A stretch of DNA of 64,000 nucleotides. It comes from Luedemannella flava (GTDB taxonomy: Bacteria > Actinomycetota > Actinomycetes > Mycobacteriales > Micromonosporaceae). Below the pieces are notes generated by a model. That model made no database searches. It saw only the letters and a program-made list of their open reading frames with translations, and was not told the origin of the DNA. Numbering within the stretch: position 1 is the stretch's first letter; every line of letters starts with the position of its first letter. The stretch spans positions 1 to 64,000 of the forward strand of contig NZ_BAAALT010000008.1 of assembly GCF_039528515.1 (NCBI RefSeq), read 5' to 3'. Shown here one piece after another: positions 53,460-64,000 of the stretch. A program made the translations under genes and the position numbers.

Positions 53460-53881
53460 GTGCCCTCACCGCTTCACGAGATCCTCATCGAGATGTTCCG
53501 CGAACGGCCCACCTTGGCGGCCCAACTCCTGGTGGACCAGTTGGGCCTGACCATTCCGGAGTTCGACGAGGTTATGACATCGTCAGCGCGGCAGTGCGCG
53601 AGGCGACCCGGAGGGACCCGGAGGCGTTGATGTCGATCGCAACTGGGCGGCCGCTGAGCGACTTCGGCCGCCGTCACTACGACGATGGCGTGGCCCAGGG
53701 TGAGGCCCAGGGTGAGGCCCGCGGTGAGGCGCTGGCGGTGCTGAAGGTCCTTGATGCTCGAGGTATCGAGATCTCCGATGCGGCGCGTGCGCAGATCGCC
53801 GAATGCACCGCCGTCGACCAGATTGATCTTTGGCTGCGGCGGGTTGCCACGGTTGCCTCGGTTGAGGAGCTGCTCGCCTGA
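53460..53881 (+). pseudogene. Remnant of an Rpn-like/actinobacterial nuclease-type gene
   Basis: Two pieces of one known architecture in different frames. From GTG 53460 a frame encodes PSPLHEILIEMFRERPTLAA ... LGLTIPEFDEV. After about 53575 a different frame encodes DIVSAAVREATRRDPEALMS ... SDFGRRHYDDGVAQGEAQGE and a C-terminal helix ending SVEELLA. In intact relatives known to me about 150 or more residues, including the nuclease-like core, lie between these parts. The core is deleted and the frame is lost, so the gene is dead. Confidence 0.7.
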
Positions 53882-53891
53882 ACTGCGCTGA

Positions 53892-54638
53892 TCAGGTGAG
53901 CGGGGTGTCGGGGAAGAAGCGGTCACACTGCTCGACGCCCTTGGTGTAGCCGAGGTTGAAGGACTTTTCGCGTTCGGCGAGCGTGCCGTGGTCGCGGTCG
54001 GCGCTCTCCGCGGACGCGATCAGCGGGAACAGCTGCTCGATGTCCTCAATGTCGTCGGGCAGCTCCAGGTAGCCCTTCTCCTTCGTGAACAGGACCCACG
54101 CGCCCGCGATGCAGTCGGCCTGGTTCTCCAGCTGGATGCTGGCCTCCGGGGTCTGCGGGGCCGGGACGCCGACGAGGCTCTGGATGTGGTGGCCCCACTC
54201 GTGGGCCAGACCCACCGCCGGGCCGGCGTCGCCCGCCCGGTCGTAGAGCGCCCAGAGCAGGTCCTGGCCGACGTAGACGATCTGGTCGCCGCCGCAGTAC
54301 TCGTACGACTCGGAGGTGTAGACCGCCTGGCGGCCCTCGCGGTCCTGGCAGCCCTCGGGTCCGCTGGCGCCGTGCGGGACGTAGGTCACCTTCCGGGGCG
54401 AGGGCAGGTCGGGCCAGGTGGCCCGCTGCCACTCCGTGATCATCGGAACGACCTCGTCGACGTAGTCATCCATGGTTTCGTAGTCGAAGGCGCCTTCCAG
54501 CGACCGCGTACTCGATGGGTCGGGGTTGGCGCCCTCGCCGGAGCCGCCGTCGTCGAAGGCGTGCAGCCCGCAGGCCGCGGCGAGCAGGGCGGCGCCGAGC
54601 CAGACTGCGGTGCGGCGGCGGACCGAGGGGGTGGGCAT
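53892..54638 (-). CDS. Secreted neutral zinc metallopeptidase lipoprotein
   Basis: A 248-residue putative peptidase with a lipoprotein signal ending LLAAAC and an HEWGHHIQS zinc-binding HExxH motif near 140, followed by ENQADCIAGAW, which resembles the third-ligand region of YpfJ-type neutral zinc metallopeptidases. ATG 54638 with CGGAGCC upstream. It lies divergent from icd. Confidence 0.82.
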   Translation of the reverse strand: MPTPSVRRRTAVWLGAALLAAACGLHAFDDGGSGEGANPDPSSTRSLEGAFDYETMDDYVDEVVPMITEWQRATWPDLPSPRKVTYVPHGASGPEGCQDREGRQAVYTSESYEYCGGDQIVYVGQDLLWALYDRAGDAGPAVGLAHEWGHHIQSLVGVPAPQTPEASIQLENQADCIAGAWVLFTKEKGYLELPDDIEDIEQLFPLIASAESADRDHGTLAEREKSFNLGYTKGVEQCDRFFPDTPLT

Positions 54639-54724
54639 CGTGGGCTCCGATAGGGGGATCGGGTCGGTGTTTCCTTGCCCACGGAACGAAGTCGCCACAC
54701 CCCCCGCACGGGTGAATCGGGCTG

Positions 54725-54740
54725 CAGTACGCTCGTACTG
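54725..54740 (+). promoter_or_regulatory. CAGTAC-GCTC-GTACTG palindrome upstream of icd
   Basis: A perfect 6-bp inverted repeat with a four-base centre, overlapping a possible -10 (TACTGT at 54736-54741), about 35 bases before ATG 54774. Candidate operator. Confidence 0.4.
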
Positions 54741-54773
54741 TTAGTGACCTCTGGAGAAGGAGCGCGCGGCGCC

Positions 54774-55991
54774 ATGGCCAAGATCAAGGTGGACAACCCG
54801 GTCGTCGAGCTCGACGGCGACGAGATGACCCGGATCATCTGGAAGCAGATCCGCGAGCAGCTCATCCTGCCCTATCTCGACGTTGAGCTGGACTACTACG
54901 ACCTCGGCATTGAGCACCGCGACGCGACCGATGACCAGGTCACCATCGACTCCGCGAACGCCATCAAGCGGCACGGCGTCGGCGTGAAGTGCGCCACCAT
55001 CACCCCCGACGAGGCGCGCGTCGCCGAGTTCGGTCTCAAGAAGATGTGGCGCTCGCCCAACGGCACCATCCGCAACATCCTCGGCGGCGTCGTCTTCCGC
55101 GAACCGATCATCATGTCGAACGTGCCCCGGCTCGTCCCCGGCTGGACCAGGCCGATCGTCATCGGCCGTCACGCCCACGGCGACCAGTACAAGGCGACCG
55201 ACTTCGTGGTGCCCGGCCCGGGCACGGTGACCATCACCTACACGCCGGCCGACGGCGGCGAGCCGGTGCAGATGGAGGTCGCCAAGTTCACCGGCGGCGG
55301 CGTCGCCATGGGCATGTACAACTTCGACGAGTCCATCCGCGACTTCGCGCGCGCCTCGCTGCGCTACGGCCTGGCCCGCCAGTGGCCGGTCTACCTGTCG
55401 ACCAAGAACACGATCCTCAAGGCGTACGACGGCCGGTTCAAGGACATCTTCGCCGAGGTGTTCGAGACCGAGTTCGCCGACGAGTTCAAGGCCGCCGGTA
55501 TCACCTACGAGCACCGCCTGATCGACGACATGGTCGCGGCCGCCCTGAAGTGGGAGGGCGGGTTCGTCTGGGCATGCAAGAACTACGACGGCGACGTGCA
55601 GTCCGACACGGTGGCCCAGGGCTTCGGCTCGCTCGGCCTGATGACCTCGGTGCTCATGACGCCGGACGGCCGCACGGTCGAGGCGGAGGCCGCCCACGGC
55701 ACCGTCACCCGGCACTACCGCCAGTGGCAGAAGGGCGAGAAGACGTCGACGAACCCGATCGCGTCGATCTTCGCCTGGACGCAGGGCCTGGCCCACCGCG
55801 GCAAGCTGGACGGCACCCCGGCGGTGACCGAGTTCGCCCAGACGCTGGAGAAGGTCTGCGTCGCCACCGTCGAGGGTGGCCAGATGACCAAGGACCTGGC
55901 CCTGCTGATCTCGCGGGACGCCCCGTGGCTGACCACCGACGAGTTCATGGGGGCGCTCGACGAGAACCTCGCCCGCGCCCTGGGCGCCTGA
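54774..55991 (+). CDS. icd: NADP-dependent isocitrate dehydrogenase
   Basis: Converts isocitrate to 2-oxoglutarate. The 405-residue homodimeric-type enzyme has the substrate motif RSPNGTIRN, VPGWTRPIVIGRHAHGDQY, the catalytic Tyr/Lys region (STKNTILKAYDG, RLIDDMVAAALK) and the NADP loop EAAHGTVTRHYR. ATG 54774 with an AAGGAG upstream at somewhat long spacing. Ends at a strong terminator. Confidence 0.96.
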   Translation: MAKIKVDNPVVELDGDEMTRIIWKQIREQLILPYLDVELDYYDLGIEHRDATDDQVTIDSANAIKRHGVGVKCATITPDEARVAEFGLKKMWRSPNGTIRNILGGVVFREPIIMSNVPRLVPGWTRPIVIGRHAHGDQYKATDFVVPGPGTVTITYTPADGGEPVQMEVAKFTGGGVAMGMYNFDESIRDFARASLRYGLARQWPVYLSTKNTILKAYDGRFKDIFAEVFETEFADEFKAAGITYEHRLIDDMVAAALKWEGGFVWACKNYDGDVQSDTVAQGFGSLGLMTSVLMTPDGRTVEAEAAHGTVTRHYRQWQKGEKTSTNPIASIFAWTQGLAHRGKLDGTPAVTEFAQTLEKVCVATVEGGQMTKDLALLISRDAPWLTTDEFMGALDENLARALGA

Positions 55992-56007
55992 CCCTGCGCA
56001 CAGCCGC

Positions 56008-56043
56008 AGCCCCGGACCCCGTTACGTGACGGGGTCCGGGGCT
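56008..56043 (+). terminator. icd terminator
   Basis: A 15-bp perfect stem AGCCCCGGACCCCGT / ACGGGGTCCGGGGCT with a six-base loop, followed by GTTG. Confidence 0.8.
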
Positions 56044-56225
56044 GTTGCGTATGGTGCGTATTCACCAGGGTGCGCTCGTCCCGATGGTGCCCTAGTGTGA
56101 CCCCCACAGGGGGATCTGGCGCCGCTGGCCCTTCGTCAGGGACTCCTGGTCAGAATGGCTGACCGACGAACACCCTTTGTGTCGCCGCAAGGGCCGATCG
56201 TCCACCTCACCGCCACCCTCAACCG

Positions 56226-56453
56226 ATGGTGCGGGGTACGACTGTAAGGAAGCCTGGCGGAGTGTTGCCACAAGGGAGTCGCCCACGAGCGCGGCGGAAG
56301 GCCACGTCACGGGCTGACGACCGGGGCGCGAGCGCCGTCGAGTACGCGCTCATGCTCGGCTTCATCGTCATGGTGATGATCGCCTCCTTCTACGCTCTCG
56401 GCGAGACGTTCAACGTCAAGTTCGACGCGATCGTCGACTACCTCACCCGCTGA
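56226..56453 (+). CDS. Orphan Flp-like pilin
   Basis: A 75-residue prepilin-like protein. A basic leader ends DDRG and is followed by ASAVEYALMLGFIVMVMIASFYALG, the same cleavage context and Glu-Tyr pair as the Flp pilin at 14771. It lies 42 kb from the Tad cluster with no other pilus gene nearby. Start ATG 56226 lacks a clear Shine-Dalgarno; GTG 56262 is an alternative with a shorter leader. It is probably processed by the peptidase at 13750 and assembled by the same machine, or serves as a minor pilin. Confidence 0.8.
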   Translation: MVRGTTVRKPGGVLPQGSRPRARRKATSRADDRGASAVEYALMLGFIVMVMIASFYALGETFNVKFDAIVDYLTR

Positions 56454-56598
56454 GCGGGCCGCCGTTACCCGGGTCGCCGAGCCCTCGTTGAACAGGATGT
56501 GAGAGCGACACCAGTCGCCTCCCACAGTGGGCAGCGGAAGCGACCGCGAGGTCGCAGTCGCGCCCGGTGTCTGGCTAACAGCCTGCCGTCCCTTCCCT

Positions 56599-56635
56599 GC
56601 GGTGGCCGGGTCGCACGTGGCGACCCGGCCACCGC
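56599..56635 (+). terminator. Strong hairpin after the orphan pilin region
   Basis: A perfect 16-bp stem (56599-56614 with 56620-56635) with a five-base loop, 146 bases after the pilin stop and just before the next promoter. Confidence 0.65.
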
Positions 56636-56646
56636 GCATATCGACC

Positions 56647-56652
56647 TACCCT
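56647..56652 (+). promoter_or_regulatory. -10 element TACCCT of DksA/TraR gene
   Basis: TACCCT is five bases before ATG 56658; no Shine-Dalgarno is present, which fits a leaderless transcript. Confidence 0.4.
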
Positions 56653-56657
56653 GAGTC

Positions 56658-57002
56658 ATGGAGTACGGCGCACGCGAACGCCTCAATGCCGCCCGGGTGG
56701 ACACCGTCGGGCAGATCGCCGCGCTCACCGCCGACCTCCACGGTGTCATGGCCGCGGCCTACGTCGTGGCGACCGACGACGAGCACGACCCCGAGGGCGC
56801 GACGATCGCGTTCGAGCGTGCCCAGGTAGCCGCCCTTCTCGACCAGGCCCGCCAGCGTCTTGCCGACCTGGACGACGCGCTTGCGCGCCTCGATCAGGGC
56901 AGCTACGGCACGTGTGCCGGGTGCGGGCGGCCGATCGATCCCGAACGCCTGGTGGCGCGGCCGGCCGCCCGTACCTGCATCACGTGCGCGGCGCGCCGGT
57001 GA
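56658..57002 (+). CDS. TraR/DksA-type zinc finger protein
   Basis: A 114-residue protein with an N-terminal helical hairpin containing a conserved RAQVAALLDQARQRLADLD coiled-coil segment and a C-terminal zinc finger CAGCGRPI ... CITC (about 88-111). DksA-like proteins reach into the RNA polymerase secondary channel; whether this one does is unknown. Its 3-prime end overlaps the convergent membrane gene by 23 bases. Confidence 0.85.
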   Translation: MEYGARERLNAARVDTVGQIAALTADLHGVMAAAYVVATDDEHDPEGATIAFERAQVAALLDQARQRLADLDDALARLDQGSYGTCAGCGRPIDPERLVARPAARTCITCAARR

Positions 57003-58698
57003 TCACGCCGTCGCCGTCAAGCGCCGCACCGGATGGGTCCGTGGCCGGGCGGCGGATGGCCCGTCCGATCAGGACCATCGTGAGCGCCCCGAGGGTGACG
57101 ACGGCCAGCATCCGCTGGTCGGTCACCAGGAGCAGGCCATCGACGATGCACATCGTCGCCGCGCCGAAGGCGACGGCCGCGCCGGTCGCGCCGTGCGCCG
57201 CGGTGAGCACCGTGCGGGCGGCCCACCACGCGGTGGGGATGAGCACGACCCCGCCCACGGTCGGGATCAGGAACGGAAGGACGCTCGTCAGGTGCCTCGT
57301 GTCGATCAGAGTGACGGCGACGATGGCGACGCCGGCGATCATCATGATCAGCGTGCCGGGCCCGCGCGAGGTATCCGGCGCCGGTGGGGTGACCAGCGAG
57401 ATGATCAATAGGAGTGCGAACGTCAACGCCATGTCCCGGTCGATGAAGCCGCTCGCCCCCGTGTAGACGGCGATGGCGATCGGGACCAGTGCCACGAAGG
57501 CCACCAGCCGTGCCGCCCGATCCGGCAGGACCCGGCGCGCGACGGTGGCGGCCAGGAGCGCGCCCACGGTGACCTCCGGCGCCCATCCGCCCCGGAAGAT
57601 CGTCTCCGGCATCCTCATCGTCGCGTCGGCGAGGAACATGGCGCCCAGCACCGCCGCGAGATCGAGGCTGAGCGCGCCGGCCACCGCGAGTCGGCGCCGA
57701 GGGTCGCGCTTCACGGGGGTTGACCCGCCCGCCGCGCCGGTCGCTCGTTCGGCCGCGAGCAGGACCGTCACGGCGATGACCGCGCCGAGCAGCGCCGCTT
57801 GGCTGGCCGGCGGTATGACCACGAGGACCAGCCTGGGCGGGAACCCCCACATGGCGTCGCCGCCGAACGTCCAGCCGACGGTCATCGTGACCGGGAGCAG
57901 CGTCAAGCCGGTGGCCCACAGGCCGCCCGTCGTGCGGCGGGCGATGAACTCGGCGGTGCCGGCCAGGAGCGCGACGACGGGCACGGCCAACCACCACGCG
58001 GTCCAGCTCGGCGACGCGAACGCGGCGGTTTCGGTGAGCTGCGACCGGTTGACCGCACCCTCCACGAAATGTGTCGCCAGCGCCGCGCCCGCGACGGTGA
58101 GCGCCACGCCGGCGCGTTCCGCGGTCGCCATGGTGGAACCCGGCGCCGGTGGCGGCGCGGCCGTGGCGAGCAGCGCGACGAACCCGGCCACGAGGGCCAC
58201 GTTGTACACCCCGGCCTGGGCGGCCCATTCGAAGGGCTGCCCGTTGACAGCCCCGGTGACGATGGTCGGCGGTGGCATCAGGGCGGCGCCGACAGTGGCC
58301 ACCCAGGCGACGGCGACGGCCACCGCGGCGTGGGCCCGGGTGACCAGGCGGCCGACGAGGACGTACGCCAGCGCGGCCAGCAGCCAGGCGACGCCGAGCA
58401 CCACGGCGGTCCGGCCGACGGTGCCGGCCAGCCAGGTGCTGACGGTATGGGCCGCCGCGAAGGCAAGACAGGCTGACCCGGCGACGCGTAGGCCGACGGC
58501 GAAGCCGGGCACGGCGTGCAGGCCGAGGCGCTCGCGTACGGCACCGACGAGAAGGTCGGCCGTCTCGCCGCGGGCCGGGCGGGTCTGGCCGGGCGCGGCG
58601 GCGTCGAGCAGCGTGGAGAGCATCTCCTCGCCGCGCCGCTCCCGGTACGTGTGGGGATAGGCGCGCAGCAGCCGGCGGTAGTGGTTCTCCAGGGACAT
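56980..58698 (-). CDS. Multi-pass membrane protein, paralogue A of the PadR operon
   Basis: A 572-residue protein. A cytoplasmic N-terminal domain (1-75: YRRLLRAYPHTYRERRGEEM then STLLDAAAPGQTRPARGE) is followed by about 14 hydrophobic segments. The N-terminal motif resembles the HAAS-type cytoplasmic domain often found with PadR regulators. AGGAG eight bases before ATG 58698. A paralogue of the same size lies immediately upstream. Function unknown; a transporter or stress-sensing membrane protein is possible. Confidence 0.75.
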   Translation of the reverse strand: MSLENHYRRLLRAYPHTYRERRGEEMLSTLLDAAAPGQTRPARGETADLLVGAVRERLGLHAVPGFAVGLRVAGSACLAFAAAHTVSTWLAGTVGRTAVVLGVAWLLAALAYVLVGRLVTRAHAAVAVAVAWVATVGAALMPPPTIVTGAVNGQPFEWAAQAGVYNVALVAGFVALLATAAPPPAPGSTMATAERAGVALTVAGAALATHFVEGAVNRSQLTETAAFASPSWTAWWLAVPVVALLAGTAEFIARRTTGGLWATGLTLLPVTMTVGWTFGGDAMWGFPPRLVLVVIPPASQAALLGAVIAVTVLLAAERATGAAGGSTPVKRDPRRRLAVAGALSLDLAAVLGAMFLADATMRMPETIFRGGWAPEVTVGALLAATVARRVLPDRAARLVAFVALVPIAIAVYTGASGFIDRDMALTFALLLIISLVTPPAPDTSRGPGTLIMMIAGVAIVAVTLIDTRHLTSVLPFLIPTVGGVVLIPTAWWAARTVLTAAHGATGAAVAFGAATMCIVDGLLLVTDQRMLAVVTLGALTMVLIGRAIRRPATDPSGAALDGDGVITGAPRT

Positions 58699-58813
58699 GA
58701 CGTGGACTCCTGGGCGTATGTGACGTCGATCGATCGGGTTCCGTCCCCAGCGGACGTGCGGTGTGAGCGGCCGACCTCCCCCGATAGCCGGTCGGCCGCC
58801 CACACAGCACCGG

Positions 58814-60502
58814 TCAGGACGTCGCGGCGTCCACCGGCAGCGCTGGAGCCGTGGGCGTGCGTGGTGCCGCCAGGCGGCGGATCGCCCGCCCGATGAGTAG
58901 CACCGCGATCCCGCCACCGATCACGGCGGCGAGTGCCCGGCTGTCGGTCAGGGTGAACAGTTGCTGGAGCGCCCAGAACAGGCCGGCCGCGAACGCCACC
59001 GTGGCGGCGGCGACGCCCCGCGGCGGCCCGGTCAACACGGCCACTCCGCCCAACCACAGCAGCGGTACGAGCACGATGCCGCCGATCGCCGGGGCAACCA
59101 CCATGTGGGCGTAGGTCACGTCCGAACCGTCCGCCAGTGGGAAGACGAAGAGAGCCATGGCGGCCCCCGCGGCGATGAACGCCCCGCCGGTCCTGCTGGC
59201 GCCCCGCGACCGCGGGGCGACCAACGCGACGAGCAGCAGCGGCACCATGGTGGCGTACAGCTCCGGGTACAGACTGCTGTTGCCGCCGTCCAGCACCACC
59301 CAGAACAGAGTCACCAGGCCGAAGCCGATGAGCCCGCGCACCGGCCAGGCGGGCAGGAAGCGGCTCGCCACCGCCGCGACCAGGAGGGCGCCCACCGTCA
59401 GGGGGGCCGTCCAGCCGGTGCCCATGGTCGGGCCGTCGTTGTTCGCCGTGGAGATGGCGAAAATCGAGGCGTTCAACGCCGCGGCCAGATCGAGGCCCAC
59501 GGACCCGGCTATGGCGAGCCCCATGCGGCTGTCGCGGGTCGGGGCTGGCGTCGCCGCCCGGGTCGCTCCGATCAGCACCGCCAGGGCCACCACGGCACCG
59601 AGCATCACCGACAGACTCGCCGACGGCGCCTGCGTGGGAAGCGACCAGGAGGGCAGGTGCCAGGAACCGAGGAGGTCGAACGAGTCCAGGCCAATCATCG
59701 GTAGGGGCACGAGCAGCAGCCCGGTCGCCCACAGCCCGCCCGTGGCGCGTCGGGTCACCGCCCGGACCACGCCGACGATGAGTGCCGTGACCGGCGCGAG
59801 GAGCCACCACGTGGCCCACACGGGCGTGGTGAAGACCAGGTCGTTGAACGCGACGCGGTAGGTAGCGCTCTCCACGAGCGCGACCGCCGCGACCGCGCTG
59901 ATGACCGCGACGGCGACGCCGGCCCGGTCGACGGTGCGCAGGGTGCCCGACGACGTCTGCGGCGCCGCCGTGGCGAGCGCGGCGATCAGGCCGAACATGA
60001 GCGCGACGACGTACTCCCCGTACAGGTGCACCGTGCTGGAGAAGCCGTCGGTGTCGATGATCAGTGGAGGGGTCGTGATTGCCACGACAGAGACGCCGAG
60101 CGTGCTCAGCCATGCCGCGCCGGTCGTGAACGCGGTCAGGCCACGAGCCCGTTGCCCGCCCACCGTGTGGGCCAGCGCGGCGAGCAGCCAGGCGACCGCG
60201 ACCACGGTCGATGCCGTGTTCCGGTGGCCGGCGATCCAGTTGCTGGCGGTGAACGCGGCGGCGAACGCGAGGCACACGGGCCCGGCGACGCGGAGGCCGG
60301 CGGCGAAGCCGGGGACGGCGTGCAGGCCGAGACGCTCCCGGATGGCGCCCATCAACAGGTCGGACGCGTCGCCGCGCGACGGGTGGGTCTGCCGGGGCGC
60401 GGCCGAGTCGAGCAGGGTGGAGAGCATCTCCTCGCCGCGCCGGGCGCGGTACGAGCGGGGATAGGCGCGCAGCAGTCGGCGGTAGCGGTCTTCCAGGGAC
60501 AT
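58814..60502 (-). CDS. Multi-pass membrane protein, paralogue B of the PadR operon
   Basis: A 562-residue paralogue of the 56980-58698 gene. The first 75 residues are nearly the same (YRRLLRAYPRSYRARRGEEM, RERLGLHAVPGFAAGLRVAG) and the membrane part shares TTGGLWATG-type and RRATGGLWATGLLLVP segments. About 14 membrane segments. It begins 19 bases after the PadR gene stop, so it is in the same operon. Confidence 0.75.
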   Translation of the reverse strand: MSLEDRYRRLLRAYPRSYRARRGEEMLSTLLDSAAPRQTHPSRGDASDLLMGAIRERLGLHAVPGFAAGLRVAGPVCLAFAAAFTASNWIAGHRNTASTVVAVAWLLAALAHTVGGQRARGLTAFTTGAAWLSTLGVSVVAITTPPLIIDTDGFSSTVHLYGEYVVALMFGLIAALATAAPQTSSGTLRTVDRAGVAVAVISAVAAVALVESATYRVAFNDLVFTTPVWATWWLLAPVTALIVGVVRAVTRRATGGLWATGLLLVPLPMIGLDSFDLLGSWHLPSWSLPTQAPSASLSVMLGAVVALAVLIGATRAATPAPTRDSRMGLAIAGSVGLDLAAALNASIFAISTANNDGPTMGTGWTAPLTVGALLVAAVASRFLPAWPVRGLIGFGLVTLFWVVLDGGNSSLYPELYATMVPLLLVALVAPRSRGASRTGGAFIAAGAAMALFVFPLADGSDVTYAHMVVAPAIGGIVLVPLLWLGGVAVLTGPPRGVAAATVAFAAGLFWALQQLFTLTDSRALAAVIGGGIAVLLIGRAIRRLAAPRTPTAPALPVDAATS

Positions 60503-60521
60503 GACGTCGACTCCCGGGCGG

Positions 60522-60884
60522 TCAGGCGGGCCGCACGCGGGGCGCGCGCCGGGCGGGGGCAGGGGTGGTGGTGCGTGCGGCGAGCCGCGCGGCGGCGGCG
60601 TCGGCGTTGCGGCGCTGGCGTTCCAGATCGGCGGCGAGCAGCGTGGCGCCGGAGTCGGTGAGGCGGTAGTAGCGACGCAGGCGGCCGTCCACCACCTCTT
60701 CGCGGTCCAGTTCGACGATGCCGTCGTTGGTGAGCCGGTCGAGGGCGGGGTAGAGAGTGCCGGCGCGCAGCTTGACACGGTCGTGGGAGAGCTCCGCGAC
60801 CCGCTGGATGATGCCGTATCCGTGCAGGGACTCGCTGGCGAGTGCCGCGAGCATAAAGAACGTCGGCTCCTGGAGCGGTGTCAT
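60522..60884 (-). CDS. PadR-family transcriptional regulator
   Basis: A 120-residue PadR protein: winged helix with FFMLAALASESLHGYGIIQ, the wing segment KLRAGTLYPALDRLTNDGIV, and RYYRLTDSGATLLAADLERQ leading to the C-terminal dimerisation helix. It heads the operon with the two membrane paralogues and is the likely autorepressor, with an operator in the AT-rich promoter just upstream. Confidence 0.92.
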   Translation of the reverse strand: MTPLQEPTFFMLAALASESLHGYGIIQRVAELSHDRVKLRAGTLYPALDRLTNDGIVELDREEVVDGRLRRYYRLTDSGATLLAADLERQRRNADAAAARLAARTTTPAPARRAPRVRPA

Positions 60885-60903
60885 ACCACCAAGCTATCGG
60901 CCA

Positions 60904-60926
60904 TCTATATATGTCGTCAATCGACA
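60904..60926 (-). promoter_or_regulatory. AT-rich promoter and TGTCG palindrome upstream of padR
   Basis: TGTCG-TCAAT-CGACA (60912-60926) adjoins TATATA (about 60905-60911), the most AT-rich short stretch in this area, 20-40 bases before the padR start. A -10 box overlapped by a PadR operator is the simplest reading. Confidence 0.5.
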
Positions 60927-60949
60927 ACTGTGTCGGCCGGACGACGAAA

Positions 60950-60979
60950 GGGCGGCCGGCGCGAACGCGCCGACCGCCC
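60950..60979 (-). terminator. galK terminator
   Basis: GGCGG-C-CGGCGCG and CGCGCCG-A-CCGCC arms, 15 bases beyond the galK stop. Confidence 0.65.
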
Positions 60980-60993
60980 CGGACCGCTACTGC

Positions 60994-63247
<2,254 letters not shown>

Positions 63248-63251
<4 letters not shown>

Positions 63252-64000
63252 GTTGTTCCTACGATGATCAGCTCGCCGACCTCGGCGGCGAGGGTGTCGC
63301 GGGCGGCGTCGGGCAGCCCGGAGTCGGTGATGAGGACGTCCGCGTCGCGCAGCGCGGCCATGGTGGAGATGCCGACGGTGTCCCACTTCGTGTGGTCGGC
63401 CAGCACGACGAGGCGGCCGGCGGCGGCGACCAGCGCCCGGTTGGTCTCGGCCTCCATGAGGTTGGGCGTGGTGAAGCCGGCCCGCTCGCTCATGCCGTGC
63501 ACGCCGAGGAAGAGCACGTCGCAATGGAGGCCGCCGATCGCGGTCACGGCGACGGGGCCGACCAGCGCGTCCGAGCGGGTGCGCACGCCGCCGGTCAGCA
63601 CCACCTGCGCGGTCGTGTCGATCAGGACGTCGCCGGGCTCGGCCGGGTCGACCGACCCGTCCGGCCGCAGGGCGTCGGCCACCGGGATCGAGTTGGTCAC
63701 CACGGTCAGGTCCGGCACCCGGCGCAGCAGCCCGGCCAGCGCGGCCGTGGTCGTGCCGGCGGAGAGCGCCACGGCGGTGCCGGGGCGCACGAGCGACGCC
63801 GCGCGGGCGGCGATGGCGGCCTTCTCGGCGCGCTGGCGCACCGACTTCGCCGCGAAGCCGGGCTCGTGCGTGGCGCCCGGCCCGGCGGTCGTCGCCCCGC
63901 CGTGCACTTTGGACAGCAGGCCGCGCTCGTCGAGGACGTCGAGGTCGCGGCGGATCGTCATCTCGGAGACGGCGAGCTCCGCGGCCAGCTCGGCGACCCG
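63248..64000 (-). CDS. DeoR/GlpR-family transcriptional regulator (5-prime end outside window)
   Basis: The visible 250 residues include the HTH recognition region (ELAVSEMTIRRDLDVLDERG) cut by the window edge, the ligand pocket with LSAGTTTAALAG and VVTNSIPVADAL, and the C-terminal TDSGLPDAARDTL. The gene is coupled to galT and galK by two four-base overlaps, so it very likely controls this galactose operon in response to a sugar phosphate. The first few tens of residues are missing. Confidence 0.93.

Overview
The window is chromosomal DNA of a very GC-rich, filamentous, sporulating actinobacterium. Evidence is the whiD-bldM developmental pair, frequent GTG starts, leaderless genes with TAGGCT-type -10 boxes, a Tad/Flp pilus locus without a secretin, and gene order matching the Streptomyces core (whiD-bldM-DUF5319-guaB-guaB3; pcrA-M23-icmB-sucCD-DUF6350-purN-purH; folD-mdh). 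The overall style suggests Micromonosporaceae, but the family assignment is inference. No rRNA, tRNA, CRISPR array, integrase or insertion sequence was recognised.

Layout. 0-13.7 kb: a membrane molybdopterin oxidoreductase, whiD, an atypical bldM, DUF5319, guaB, guaB3, an M1 peptidase lipoprotein, a ChoD-like flavoprotein, a coupled membrane-protein/beta-propeller pair, and guaA. 13.7-22.1 kb: a complete monoderm Tad pilus cluster (prepilin peptidase, Flp pilin, TadE, TadG-like, CpaB, TadZ, TadA, TadB, TadC). 22.2-24.2 kb: two tandem-domain Nudix genes. 24.4-26.7 kb: convergent pssA and psd (phosphatidylethanolamine synthesis), psd carrying a methyltransferase-like N-terminal half. 26.8-30.7 kb: a PspC/LiaF-like envelope-stress module facing a PspC histidine kinase and response regulator. 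30.7-36.3 kb: a PIG-L deacetylase, chorismate mutase behind an apparent Phe/Tyr attenuator, pcrA and two M23 peptidases. 36.5-43.5 kb: icmB, sucCD, a DUF6350 membrane protein, a CD225 protein and purN-purH. 43.5-51.2 kb: two secreted proteins and an oppABCDF-type peptide ABC transporter. 51.4-57.0 kb: folD, mdh, a decayed nuclease-like pseudogene, a zinc metallopeptidase, icd, an orphan second Flp-like pilin and a DksA/TraR zinc-finger protein. 57-64 kb: a PadR operon with two paralogous multi-spanning membrane proteins, then a DeoR-galT-galK operon cut by the window edge.

Most of the content is core metabolism: purines (guaB, guaA, purN, purH, folD), TCA cycle (sucCD, mdh, icd), phospholipids and the Leloir pathway. 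The most unusual signals are regulatory RNA structures. They are a leaderless leader peptide with Phe-Tyr-Gly-Tyr codons and a terminator ahead of chorismate mutase, a hairpin holding the oppC start codon, and a long hairpin abutting the pssA ribosome binding site. The BldM homologue also lacks the expected receiver acidic pair and has a long low-complexity linker.
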